Assembly: GCA_028291055.1 (NCBI GenBank)
Contig: JAQGIP010000001.1
Span: forward strand, 1-64,000
Direction: 5' to 3'
DNA from: Caulobacter sp.
GTDB lineage: Bacteria > Pseudomonadota > Alphaproteobacteria > Caulobacterales > Caulobacteraceae
DNA length: 64,000 nucleotides
Both the position numbers and the translations under genes were made by a program. The notes under the pieces are model-generated. The model saw only the letters and a list, made by a program, of their open reading frames with translations. It searched no databases and was not told where the DNA came from. Positions 25,688 to 33,646 of this stretch are shown here, one piece after another; position 1 is the first letter of the stretch, and every line of letters starts with the position of its first letter.

Positions 25688-26872
25688 CTAGCGGTGCAGC
25701 AGGATGCCGCCCAGAGGTGGATAGCCGACCCCTGAGCTGTAGAGCGCCACCTCGGCGTCCTTGACCTGGTTATGCGAGGTTCCGCGCAGCTGGCGCACCG
25801 CCTCGACCAGGTGGTTGGCGCCCTGCAGATAGACCTCCGCCAGGTTGCCGCCGTGGGTGTTCACCGGAATATGTCCGCCCAGGCCGATGCCCCCGGAAGC
25901 GACCATGGGCCCGGCCTCGCCGCGTCCGCAGAAGCCCCAGTCCTCAAGCACCAGCAGCAGCCCCGCCGTGGTGCCGTCGTAGAGCAGGGCCACGTCGATA
26001 TCTCCGGGGCCGATGCCGGTCTTGCCGTAGAGTTCCGCGGCCGCCGCGGCGTGTCCGCAGGTTCCCAGCATGTCGGTGTCTTCGGCATAGGTGATGGGGG
26101 TCGACCAGCGCGGGATGGAGGCCGTCGACGTGCCGGTGATGAAGGCCGGCTTCTGCTTGAGGTCCCTGGCCCGCTCGGGGGTGGTGATGATCAGGGCCGC
26201 GGCTCCATCCGTCTCCACGCAGCAGTCGAACATCCGCAGGGGGTCGGCGATGATACGCGAGGCTTGGTGGGTCTCCACGGTCAGGGGCTCGCGGAACAGG
26301 GCTTCCGGATTGTTGGCCGCCATGGCGCGGGCGTGCATGGCCACGGCGGCCAGGTGCTCCGAGGTGGTGCCGTGGATGGCCATGTGGCGTCGCGCGCGCA
26401 TGGCGTAGATGGCCGGCGCGACCACGAAGCCCATGGGGATGGCGTGAGCGTTGTGCTGCGGGAGGCCGTCCGGGTACCAGTCGGCCCAGGAGCCACCCAT
26501 GCGCACCTTGCCCTGGGTGATCGAGCGGACCACCGCCACATAGTCGGCCTGGCCCGTGGCCACCGCCAAGGCGGCCTCAGTGACCGCTGTCGGCAGGCCC
26601 GAGCCGCCGCCGCCCCAGACGATGGTCGACCAGCGCAGCTTTTTGGTGGGCAGCGCCATGGTCAGTTCGAAGGGCGGGTGGGTGCTGCCGTCCTCGCAGA
26701 AGGAGGTGAAGCCGTCGATGTCGGCCACGTCCAGCCCCGCATCGGCGGCGGCGGCATGGATCGCATCCAGCGCCAGGCGCAGGGCGCCGATGTCGGCCAG
26801 CGTCCCGCGCTTGCCATAGGGGGTGGTGCCGATGCCGACGATGCAGGCCTTGTCGCGGAGCCAGTTGGTCAT
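25688..26872 (-). CDS. Thiolase-fold protein lacking the nucleophilic Cys, Ltp2-type aldolase candidate
   Basis: A 394-residue thiolase-superfamily protein. Where thiolases have the acyl-accepting Cys (C-A-S/T-G) this one reads VWGGGGSGLPTAV, and the usual GHP His motif near the end is replaced by NTHGGNLAEVYLQGANH. Loss of both, together with a following Tyr and a partner DUF35 gene, is the pattern of the steroid side-chain aldolase Ltp2 with its DUF35 partner, which splits a 3-hydroxyacyl-CoA by retro-aldol cleavage. I infer aldolase activity, not thiolysis. Start and upstream DUF35 stop overlap by four bases. A binding or SCP-x-like role remains possible. Confidence 0.82.
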   Translation of the reverse strand: MTNWLRDKACIVGIGTTPYGKRGTLADIGALRLALDAIHAAAADAGLDVADIDGFTSFCEDGSTHPPFELTMALPTKKLRWSTIVWGGGGSGLPTAVTEAALAVATGQADYVAVVRSITQGKVRMGGSWADWYPDGLPQHNAHAIPMGFVVAPAIYAMRARRHMAIHGTTSEHLAAVAMHARAMAANNPEALFREPLTVETHQASRIIADPLRMFDCCVETDGAAALIITTPERARDLKQKPAFITGTSTASIPRWSTPITYAEDTDMLGTCGHAAAAAELYGKTGIGPGDIDVALLYDGTTAGLLLVLEDWGFCGRGEAGPMVASGGIGLGGHIPVNTHGGNLAEVYLQGANHLVEAVRQLRGTSHNQVKDAEVALYSSGVGYPPLGGILLHR

Positions 26873-27333
26873 TGTCCGGCGCTCCCGGCGACGCGGGTGA
26901 AGCAGGGCAGGCCCACCTCCTCCGACAGCTTGATGCAGGCCAGTTCCACCCGCTGGCCCACCTGCAGGTCGTCGAGCTGCCAGGCGTCGATGATGTTGGT
27001 GACGATCCGGGCCGGCGGCCCGCGCACCCCGTCCAGCTCCACGACCGCGACATTGTAGTAGGGGGAGGGGAGGTCCTGGCCCTTGCGGGCGGGGTCGGGG
27101 ATCCAGACGTAGGTCATGACCACGCCGGTTCCGGGCATGGTGTCCCAGCGCCAGTCAAAGGAGCCGCAATGGATGCAGGCCGCGCTGGGCGGGTTGCGGT
27201 GCTTGTCGCAGGCCTCGCAGCACTGGATGTCGAGCCGGCCCTGGGCCGCGGCCCGCCAGAGGCCCCCCTCCACCGGATTGTCATTGGGCGCGGGCATGCC
27301 GGCCGGGCGGTTGGGCAGGGCGGCGGCGGTCAT
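26869..27333 (-). CDS. DUF35 zinc-ribbon/OB-fold partner protein
   Basis: A 154-residue protein with an N-terminal rubredoxin-like zinc ribbon (CCEACDKHRNPPSAACIHCG, two C-x2-C knuckles) and a C-terminal OB-fold (GVVMTYVWIPDPARKGQ, then NVAVVELDGVRGPPARIV). DUF35 proteins bind thiolase-fold enzymes or aldolases and are usually encoded beside them, as here, where it overlaps the thiolase-like gene by four bases. It is the promoter-proximal gene of the leftward operon; an operator lies about 85 bp upstream. Confidence 0.86.
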   Translation of the reverse strand: MTAAALPNRPAGMPAPNDNPVEGGLWRAAAQGRLDIQCCEACDKHRNPPSAACIHCGSFDWRWDTMPGTGVVMTYVWIPDPARKGQDLPSPYYNVAVVELDGVRGPPARIVTNIIDAWQLDDLQVGQRVELACIKLSEEVGLPCFTRVAGSAGQ

Positions 27334-27415
27334 ACCGGGAAGGTTCCGGCCAGGGGATCCGCCTCACAGAATCGATACACCGCGCCCGCTCCCCTTCACT
27401 CGTGGCGTTCGTGCG

Positions 27416-27435
27416 CCATTGAGATTACTCTATAC
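27416..27435. promoter_or_regulatory. Regulon palindrome, site 6
   Basis: CCATTGAGAT and TACTCTATAC match the consensus. The site faces the leftward DUF35/thiolase/GMC operon and is paired with site 7 about 108 bp away. Confidence 0.62.
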
Positions 27436-27523
27436 GACAAGGCTCGGGCTTTGCAATTCGTCATTCCCCACTCGGAGCGGCGAATTTTGCGCGCACGCCA
27501 TAGTCTCTGCTCGCGCTTGACCC

Positions 27524-27543
27524 CAATAGAGATAGCTTTATTG
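27524..27543. promoter_or_regulatory. Regulon palindrome, site 7
   Basis: CAATAGAGAT and AGCTTTATTG form one of the best copies. A TTGACC -35-like box at 27517-27522 touches its left side, so bound regulator would occupy the -35 to -10 spacer of the aldehyde dehydrogenase promoter. Confidence 0.7.
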
Positions 27544-27629
27544 TGGAGGTGTCGCCCCGATTCATGAGGGCGCTTGTAACGAGGATGGGGAAGCTGGGTG
27601 CCTACGTCGAGCGACAGGGTTCGAGGCTG

Positions 27630-29108
27630 ATGTTGGCCGCCCCCCTCATGGACCGCTTCTATATCGGCGGCGAGTTTGTCCGCCCCGCGGCGGGGGCCAC
27701 CGACGCGGTGGTCAATCCGGCCACGGAAGCGGTGATCGGCGATGCCCCGGTGGGCGGCCTGGCGGAGATCGAGCAGGCCATCGCGGCGGCGCGGGAAGCC
27801 TTCGACCGCGGCCCCTGGCCCCGCATGGCGCCGGCCGAGCGGGCGGCAGCGCTGGAACGTTTCCATGCCGAGTTGATCGCGCGGCGGGCGGTGTTCGAGC
27901 AACTTCTGGTCATCGAGGCAGGGTGCACGACCCAGCTGTCGAGCTTCATGTTCGACTACCCCATGAAGCATCTGCGGTTCGCCATCCAGATGCTGGGCCG
28001 CGAGCATGTGCAGATCTTCCCGCCGGTGATCGCCCCCAACATGGGCGGCGGCCTGTCGGTGCTGACCACGGTGGTGGAGCGCGAGCCGATCGGCGTGGTG
28101 GCCGCGATCACGGCCTATAATTTCCCCTTCTCCATCGCGATTTTCAAGATCGCGGCGGCGCTGGCCATGGGCAACACCATGGTGTTGAAACCCTCGCCCT
28201 TCACGCCGTTCGTCACCCTGGCCATCGCCCAGGCGGCCCACGCGGCGGGGTTTCCGCCGGGCGTGCTCAACATCATCACCGGCGGCGCCGCGGAGGGCGC
28301 GGTCCTGACCAGTGATCCCCGCGTGGACATGGTCAGCTTCACGGGGTCCGACGGGGTAGGCTCGGCGATCATGGCGCAGGCGGCGCCGACCCTGAAACGC
28401 ACCCTGCTGGAGCTGGGCGGCAAGTCGGCGATGATCGTCCGGGCCGACGCCGACATGGCCAAGGCCGTGCCGGCAGGGGTGATGAGCTTCACCATGCACT
28501 GCGGCCAGGGATGCGCGCTGAACACCCGCCACATCGTCCACAACTCCATCCGCAAGGCCTATGTGGCCGCCCTGAAGGCGGCGGTCGGGGTCATGTCGGT
28601 GGGCGACCCGGCGGACCCGGCCACGGCGGTCGGCCCGCTGATCCGCGCCTCGGCCCGCGACCGGGTGGAGCGCTACGTGGAAGAGGCCAAGGCGAGCGGC
28701 GCGACCCTGGCCTTCGGGGGCAGGCGGCCCCCCGGCCTGGACGTGGGCTACTATTTCGAACCCACCGTCTTTGACGACGTGGCCAACACCTCGGCCCTGT
28801 CGCAGGATGAGATTTTCGGGCCGGTGGCGGCGGTAATCGGCTTCGACACCGATGAGGAGGCTGTCGCCCTGGCCAACGCCTCGCCGTTCGGGTTGTCGGG
28901 CGCGGTCTTCTCGCGTGACGTGGGCCGGGCCTATGAGATGGCGCGCCAGGTGCGCACCGGCGGCATCCAGGTCAACTGCGTGCCCCTGGACATGAGCGCC
29001 TTTTCCTCCATGGGCGGGGTCAAGCGTTCGGGGATCGGCCGGGAACTGGGGCTGGACGGGCTCTATGCCTACACCAGCCAAAAGAGCATCACGATGGAGG
29101 CGGGCTGA
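27630..29108 (+). CDS. Aldehyde dehydrogenase family protein
   Basis: A 492-residue (from 27630) NAD(P)-dependent aldehyde dehydrogenase. AYNFPFSIAIFKIAAALAMG and LKPSPFTPF form the cofactor site, FTGSDGVGS and LELGGKSAMIV (general-base Glu) follow, and HCGQGCALNTR holds the catalytic Cys near residue 295. The start is uncertain: the frame is open from 27543, and ATGs at 27564, 27585, 27630 and 27648 are possible. The family's normal N-terminus (MDRFYIGGEFVRPA) begins at 27648, while a GGAGG lies 14 bases before 27564. It opens a rightward operon with P450 and ferredoxin and probably oxidises the aldehyde made by the GMC enzyme or the P450. Confidence 0.86.
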   Translation: MLAAPLMDRFYIGGEFVRPAAGATDAVVNPATEAVIGDAPVGGLAEIEQAIAAAREAFDRGPWPRMAPAERAAALERFHAELIARRAVFEQLLVIEAGCTTQLSSFMFDYPMKHLRFAIQMLGREHVQIFPPVIAPNMGGGLSVLTTVVEREPIGVVAAITAYNFPFSIAIFKIAAALAMGNTMVLKPSPFTPFVTLAIAQAAHAAGFPPGVLNIITGGAAEGAVLTSDPRVDMVSFTGSDGVGSAIMAQAAPTLKRTLLELGGKSAMIVRADADMAKAVPAGVMSFTMHCGQGCALNTRHIVHNSIRKAYVAALKAAVGVMSVGDPADPATAVGPLIRASARDRVERYVEEAKASGATLAFGGRRPPGLDVGYYFEPTVFDDVANTSALSQDEIFGPVAAVIGFDTDEEAVALANASPFGLSGAVFSRDVGRAYEMARQVRTGGIQVNCVPLDMSAFSSMGGVKRSGIGRELGLDGLYAYTSQKSITMEAG

Positions 29109-29123
29109 GCCCGAGTTGAACCG

Positions 29124-30350
29124 ATGACCGAAGCCCAGGCCGGGCCAAGCCCGCCCACCACGCCCGATCACGTCCCGGCCTCGCTGGTGTTTTCCTATGA
29201 TTTTTCGGGCGATCCGATGTTCGCCACCGCGCCCGTCGATGCGCCGGAGCATCTGACCCGGGGCGCGCCGGATATCTTCTATTCGCCCCTGAACGGCGGC
29301 TTCTGGGTGCTGAAGCGGTTTGACGACATGCGCGAGGTCTCGCGCCGACCCGACGTCTTCTCCAACTATCCGGCGGGCATTCCCGCCACGGTGGGGCGTT
29401 CACGCAAGATGGCGCCCATCGAGATCGATCCGCCCGAGCTTGACCGCTACCGCTACACCCTGGGCCCGGCGCTGGCGCCGCCCAAGGTCAAGGCCATGGA
29501 AGACCAGGTGCGCTCCATCGCCGGCCCCCTGATCGCGGCCTGCGCGCCGGACGGGCGGGCGGATTTTGTGGAGGCGGTCTCTTCCAAGCTCCCGGTGCGG
29601 ATGTTCCTGCGCCTGGTGAATGTGGACGATTCAGAGTCCGAGCCCCTGCGCATCCTGCATCGTCAGCTGTTCTCGGGCGCGACGGTCGAGGCGCGCATCC
29701 ACGCCGGGGTGACGCTGGAAAAATACTACACCGACCTGGTGCGCCAACGGCAGGATAACCTGGGCGACGACCTGATCAGCCGCTACATCACCGCCACGCC
29801 GGAGGGGGGGGCGTTCAGCTTCGAAGATGTGGTCGACGCCACCATGCAGCTGTTCGTGGCAGGGCTGGACACGGTCACCAATGTGCTCAGCCTGACCTGG
29901 GACTATCTGGCCCGCCATCCCGAGATGCAGCAGCTGATCCGAGATGATCCCTCCATCATCCCGAGCGCCGCCGACGAGATGTTGCGCTACACCGGCATCA
30001 TCAGTTCCACCCGGACGCTGACGCAAGATTTCGAATTCAACGGCGTGCGGATGAAGACCGGCGACCGGGTGCTTATGCCGCTCAACTTGGCCAACCGCGA
30101 CCCGGAGGTGTTTCCGGACGGGGGCGAGGTGCATTTCGGGCGCAAGATCAACAACCACCTGGCCTTCGGATCCGGCCCGCATCGCTGCCTGGGTTCGCAC
30201 CTGGCCAAGCTGGAGATGGTGGTGACGCTGGAGGAATGGTTCCGGCGGGTTCCGGCCTTCTCCCTCGATCCCCATGATCCCGCCTTGAGCCACGGTGGGC
30301 ATGCCTTCGGCATGGACCGGCTGCCGCTGATCTGGGAGGCCGCCCGATGA
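29124..30350 (+). CDS. Cytochrome P450 (bacterial class I type)
   Basis: A 408-residue soluble P450. The I-helix oxygen site LFVAGLDTVTNVL is near residue 245, ADEMLRY carries the E-x-x-R pair, and the heme loop FGSGPHRCLGSHLAKLEM places the Cys ligand at about residue 355. It hydroxylates a hydrophobic substrate using electrons from a ferredoxin; the following gene overlaps its stop by four bases and encodes one. No ferredoxin reductase gene lies in this window. With the aldehyde dehydrogenase upstream, a terminal methyl oxidation leading to a carboxylic acid for CoA ligation is plausible. Confidence 0.88.
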   Translation: MTEAQAGPSPPTTPDHVPASLVFSYDFSGDPMFATAPVDAPEHLTRGAPDIFYSPLNGGFWVLKRFDDMREVSRRPDVFSNYPAGIPATVGRSRKMAPIEIDPPELDRYRYTLGPALAPPKVKAMEDQVRSIAGPLIAACAPDGRADFVEAVSSKLPVRMFLRLVNVDDSESEPLRILHRQLFSGATVEARIHAGVTLEKYYTDLVRQRQDNLGDDLISRYITATPEGGAFSFEDVVDATMQLFVAGLDTVTNVLSLTWDYLARHPEMQQLIRDDPSIIPSAADEMLRYTGIISSTRTLTQDFEFNGVRMKTGDRVLMPLNLANRDPEVFPDGGEVHFGRKINNHLAFGSGPHRCLGSHLAKLEMVVTLEEWFRRVPAFSLDPHDPALSHGGHAFGMDRLPLIWEAAR

Positions 30351-30541
30351 GAATCCTCTTCAACCGCCGCATCTGCAGCGGCCACGCCCGCTGCAACGAG
30401 AAGGGGCCCGACGTCTATGGGTTGGACGAGATGGGCTATTGCCTGCCGCGCAGTCCCATCGTACCGCCGGAGCTGGAGGAGCAGGCCCGCGACGGGGCCC
30501 GCAACTGCCCCGAGGGCGCTTTGACCATCGTCGAGGACTGA
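30347..30541 (+). CDS. Small [3Fe-4S]/[4Fe-4S]-type ferredoxin, P450 partner
   Basis: A 64-residue ferredoxin. The cluster ligands are read from ICSGHARCNE, a C-x2-H-x2-C arrangement in which His replaces the central Cys, plus NCPEGAL near the C-terminus. This three-Cys-plus-variable-residue type is known from P450-coupled ferredoxins of actinobacteria and sphingomonads. The ATG overlaps the P450 stop (ATGA), so the pair is translationally coupled and the ferredoxin is very likely the redox partner of the P450 at 29124. Confidence 0.87.
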   Translation: MRILFNRRICSGHARCNEKGPDVYGLDEMGYCLPRSPIVPPELEEQARDGARNCPEGALTIVED

Positions 30542-30565
30542 GGAACGGGGCGATCCGCCGGCCTA

Positions 30566-30583
30566 TCCGCCCTCTCGGGCGGA
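30566..30583 (+). terminator. Hairpin behind ferredoxin, possible weak terminator
   Basis: TCCGCCC and GGGCGGA form a perfect 7-bp stem around a TCTC loop 25 bp after the ferredoxin stop, followed only by a short CTTTC. It may attenuate rather than end transcription. The rest of the 209-bp gap before the next gene shows no gene and no copy of the 20-bp palindrome. Confidence 0.4.
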
Positions 30584-30750
30584 CGCTTTCGCACGCCCCG
30601 TGGAGGCGGGGGCGCCGCGCCCAACAAACACCTCCCCCACGCAACTGAGTGATTGACGGACCCTCCAATCCCGCCTCACATACTAAAAACAGAAGAAGCT
30701 TCCGCTTTGAGATCGGACGCTGAAAACTCGGACGGCCAGGGAGACAGCCC

Positions 30751-32055
30751 GTGAAGCTCGAAGACATGATCATGATCAGCGTGGACGACCATCTGGTCGA
30801 GCCGCCGGACCTGTTCACCCGCCATATGCCCGCCAAGTTCCGCGACCGGGCGCCTAGGGTCATCGACCACAAGGGCAAGGACGTGTGGTTCTTCGAGGAC
30901 CGCATCATTCCCTTCCCGGGCCTGGGCTCGGTGGCTGGCCGCCCGCCGGAGGAATATGGCATGGAGCCGGTGCGCTTCGCCCAGATGCGCGACGGCTGCT
31001 ACCTGCGCGACGCCCGGGTGGGCGACATGGACGCCAATGGCGTGCTGGGGGCTCTCTGCTTCCCGACCTGGACCGACTTCGCGGGTACCAACTATTGCGC
31101 GGCCAAGGACAAGGACCTCGCCCTGGCCACCATCCAGACCTACAACGACTGGCATGTGGACGAGTGGGCCGGCGGGGCCCCCGGCCGTTTCATTCCGCTG
31201 GCGGTGGTGCCCCTGTGGGACGTGGGGCTGGCGGTAGCGGAGGCCAAGCGTCTGGCCGCCAAGAACGTCCACGCCATCACCTTCCCCGACAATCCCGCGG
31301 CGCGGGGGTTGCCCAGCATCCACTCCGGCTACTGGGACCCCTTCTTCAAGGTCTGCAGCGACCACAAGATCGTGCTCTGCGCCCACATCGGCACCGGCCT
31401 GCCGGTGCCGATCCCCTCGGACGACGCGCCCCAGAGCAGCTGGATTGTCAACCTGCCGCTGTCCATCGCGTTTGCCGCCTCGGACTGGGTCTTCTCTCAG
31501 GTTTTCATCAAGTTCCCCGAGCTGAAGTTCGCTCTGTCTGAGGGGGGCATCGGGTGGATCCCCTATTTCCTCGAACGGGCGGATTTCACCTATCACCACC
31601 ACAAGGCGTGGACCCGCCAGAACACGGGCGGCAAGCTGCCCAGCAAGATCTTCCGCCGCAACATCATCACCTGTTTCATCGACGACGCCTTCGGGGTGGA
31701 GAGCCGTCACAAGGTGGGCGTCGAGACCATCTGCTGGGAGTGTGACTACCCCCATTCCGACTCCACCTGGCCCCGGTCGCCGGAGGTGCTGTGGGAGTCG
31801 ATGAAGGGCGTGCCTAAGGCGGAGGTCGATCTGATGACCCACTTGAACGCCATGCGCGACTTCTCCTTCGATCCCTTCACGGTCCTGGGCCGGGAGAATT
31901 GCACGGTGGGCGCCCTGCGGGCCCAGGCCAAGGCTAAGGGAGTGGACACCACGCCCATCTCCGGGCGCGGCGGCATCAAGCCGTCATTCGACGATGAAAA
32001 GGTGGTGACCTGCGGGGACGTGCTGCGCCAATTCGCGGACGCGGCGGCGGCCTGA
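30751..32055 (+). CDS. Amidohydrolase-family (TIM-barrel) metal-dependent hydrolase
   Basis: A 434-residue member of the amidohydrolase-2 (PF04909-like) group. ISVDDHLVEPPDLFTRHMP near residue 9 is the group's usual N-terminal strand, CAHIGTG near 210 supplies a metal-site His, and ECDYPHSDSTWP near 330 supplies the Asp/His end of the barrel. Members hydrolyse C-C, C-N or decarboxylate; in polycyclic catabolism they often act on ring-opened intermediates. The start is GTG with GGGAG upstream. It is two bases from a DUF35 gene and begins the run amidohydrolase, DUF35, thiolase, ligase, aldo/keto reductase. The exact substrate is unknown. Confidence 0.83.
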   Translation: MKLEDMIMISVDDHLVEPPDLFTRHMPAKFRDRAPRVIDHKGKDVWFFEDRIIPFPGLGSVAGRPPEEYGMEPVRFAQMRDGCYLRDARVGDMDANGVLGALCFPTWTDFAGTNYCAAKDKDLALATIQTYNDWHVDEWAGGAPGRFIPLAVVPLWDVGLAVAEAKRLAAKNVHAITFPDNPAARGLPSIHSGYWDPFFKVCSDHKIVLCAHIGTGLPVPIPSDDAPQSSWIVNLPLSIAFAASDWVFSQVFIKFPELKFALSEGGIGWIPYFLERADFTYHHHKAWTRQNTGGKLPSKIFRRNIITCFIDDAFGVESRHKVGVETICWECDYPHSDSTWPRSPEVLWESMKGVPKAEVDLMTHLNAMRDFSFDPFTVLGRENCTVGALRAQAKAKGVDTTPISGRGGIKPSFDDEKVVTCGDVLRQFADAAAA

Positions 32056-32056
32056 C

Positions 32057-32494
32057 ATGACGGCTGTCCAAGACCCACGGACGCCGAAGGCGGCGGTTTC
32101 CCACATCTGCCTTTCACGGCTGGACGACCCCTATATCGAGGGCCACCGGTGCGGAGGATGCGGGGAGGTCTTCCTCGAAGTTCACGCCCGTTGCGCCCGC
32201 TGCTTCGGCGATGATTTGACGCCGGCGCGGCTGGGCGACACCGGCCGGCTCTACAACTTCACCATCGTCCACCGGAGCTTTCCGGGGGTGGTCACGCCCT
32301 TCGTCTCGGCCATCGTCGATATGGACGGGGGCGGGGTGGTGCGGGGCACGCTGAAGGGTGCGGGCGTCGATCCGGCGGCCCTAGCCTTCGACATGCCGGT
32401 GCGCCTCGTGTTCGGGGACTCCGGCCAGAAGGACGAGCAGGGCGCGCCCTACATCGCCTACCACTTCGTCCCCTCCCAAGGCCCGACATCATGA
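32057..32494 (+). CDS. DUF35 zinc-ribbon/OB-fold protein
   Basis: A 145-residue protein with the zinc ribbon HRCGGCGEVFLEVHARCARC (two C-x2-C pairs) and an OB-fold (GRLYNFTIVHRSFPGVVTPF, then VVRGTLKGAG). It is the dedicated partner of the thiolase whose start overlaps its stop by four bases. It is the second DUF35/thiolase pair of the island. Confidence 0.86.
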   Translation: MTAVQDPRTPKAAVSHICLSRLDDPYIEGHRCGGCGEVFLEVHARCARCFGDDLTPARLGDTGRLYNFTIVHRSFPGVVTPFVSAIVDMDGGGVVRGTLKGAGVDPAALAFDMPVRLVFGDSGQKDEQGAPYIAYHFVPSQGPTS

Positions 32495-33642
32495 GCCAAG
32501 ACGTCTTCATCATCGGCGCGGACATGCTGAAGTTCGGCCGTTTCCCGGACCGGACCGTGCCGGACCTGGGGGCGGAGGCGGCGCTGCTGGCCCTGCGGGA
32601 CGCGGGCCTCGGCATCGGCGACATCGACGCCTTCTATTGCGGCAACCTGGTCGAGGCCATGGAGATGGTGGGCCAGCGCATCCTGCACCACATCGGCCAG
32701 ACCGGCATTCCGGTGGTCAATGTAGCCAACGCCTGCGCGACCGGGGCCACGGCCCTGCGCGAAGGGCTGATGGCGATCAAGTCGGGCATGCACGACGTGG
32801 TTCTGTGCGTGGGCGTGGAGAAGTTACCCCGCGGCCTGATGGGCGGGGGCGCTCAGCCCAGCCCGCAGCTGGAGGGTCTGTTCGGATCGACCTCCATGCC
32901 GTCGGTCTTCGCCCAGGTGGGCCAGGAATATGCCCGCAACCACGGGGCCACCTTCGAGCAGTTCGCCAAGGTGTCGGTGAAGAACCACCACCATTCGACC
33001 ATGAACCCCAAGGCCATGTACCGCATCGAAACGCCGCTGGAGATGGTCATGCAGGCGGAGATGATCTCCTGGCCCAACACCAAGCTGATGTGTTCGGTGA
33101 ATGTGGATGGCGCGGCGGCGGCGGTGCTGGCGTCGGAAAAGACCACCCGCCGGCTGGGGTTGATGGGGCAGGCGGTGCGTATCCGTGGCTCGGCGCTGGC
33201 CAGCGATCCCTGGTCGCCGCGCAATCAGACCATGCCCGACTTCAACACCGTCACCCGCCTGGCCGCCGCCCGCGCCTACGAGATGGCCGGCCTGGGGCCC
33301 GACGATATCGACCTCGTGGAGCTCCACGACTGCTTCGCCACCGCCGAACTGGTCCACTACGAGAACCTGTCCCTCTGCGGCGAGGGGGAGGCGGGCCGGA
33401 TGATCGACGAGGGCGAGGCGGCCCTGGGCGGGCGTATTCCCGTCAACGTCTCCGGCGGCCTGCTCTCCAAGGGCCACCCCTTGAGCGCCACCGGCATCGC
33501 CAATGTCTATGAGGTGGTCACCCACCTGCGCGGCCAGGCAGGCGCGCGCCAGGTCGAGGGCGCACGGATCGGCCTTACCCACGTGGTTGGCGCCGGTCAT
33601 GCGGGAGCGGCCGCGGGCGTCCACATTCTTGAGAAGGCCTGA
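32491..33642 (+). CDS. Thiolase (SCP-x type) with intact nucleophile
   Basis: A 383-residue thiolase. VANACATGATALREGL places the acyl-accepting Cys near residue 80, VELHDCFATAELV lies near 270, and VNVSGGLLSKGHPLSATG gives the GHP His near 330. Unlike the thiolase-fold protein at 25688, this one keeps the full catalytic set and should cleave a 3-oxoacyl-CoA with free CoA. SCP-x-type thiolases prefer branched or bulky acyl chains. It is followed four bases later by an acyl-CoA ligase. Confidence 0.87.
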   Translation: MSQDVFIIGADMLKFGRFPDRTVPDLGAEAALLALRDAGLGIGDIDAFYCGNLVEAMEMVGQRILHHIGQTGIPVVNVANACATGATALREGLMAIKSGMHDVVLCVGVEKLPRGLMGGGAQPSPQLEGLFGSTSMPSVFAQVGQEYARNHGATFEQFAKVSVKNHHHSTMNPKAMYRIETPLEMVMQAEMISWPNTKLMCSVNVDGAAAAVLASEKTTRRLGLMGQAVRIRGSALASDPWSPRNQTMPDFNTVTRLAAARAYEMAGLGPDDIDLVELHDCFATAELVHYENLSLCGEGEAGRMIDEGEAALGGRIPVNVSGGLLSKGHPLSATGIANVYEVVTHLRGQAGARQVEGARIGLTHVVGAGHAGAAAGVHILEKA

Positions 33643-33646
33643 AGCG

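Noticed and set aside
27396-29252. A 618-codon open frame on the minus strand opposite the aldehyde dehydrogenase
   Set aside because: Long antisense frames are expected in GC-rich DNA; it shows no motif, its composition is His/Arg/Gly-rich noise and the plus strand holds a complete, motif-rich enzyme.
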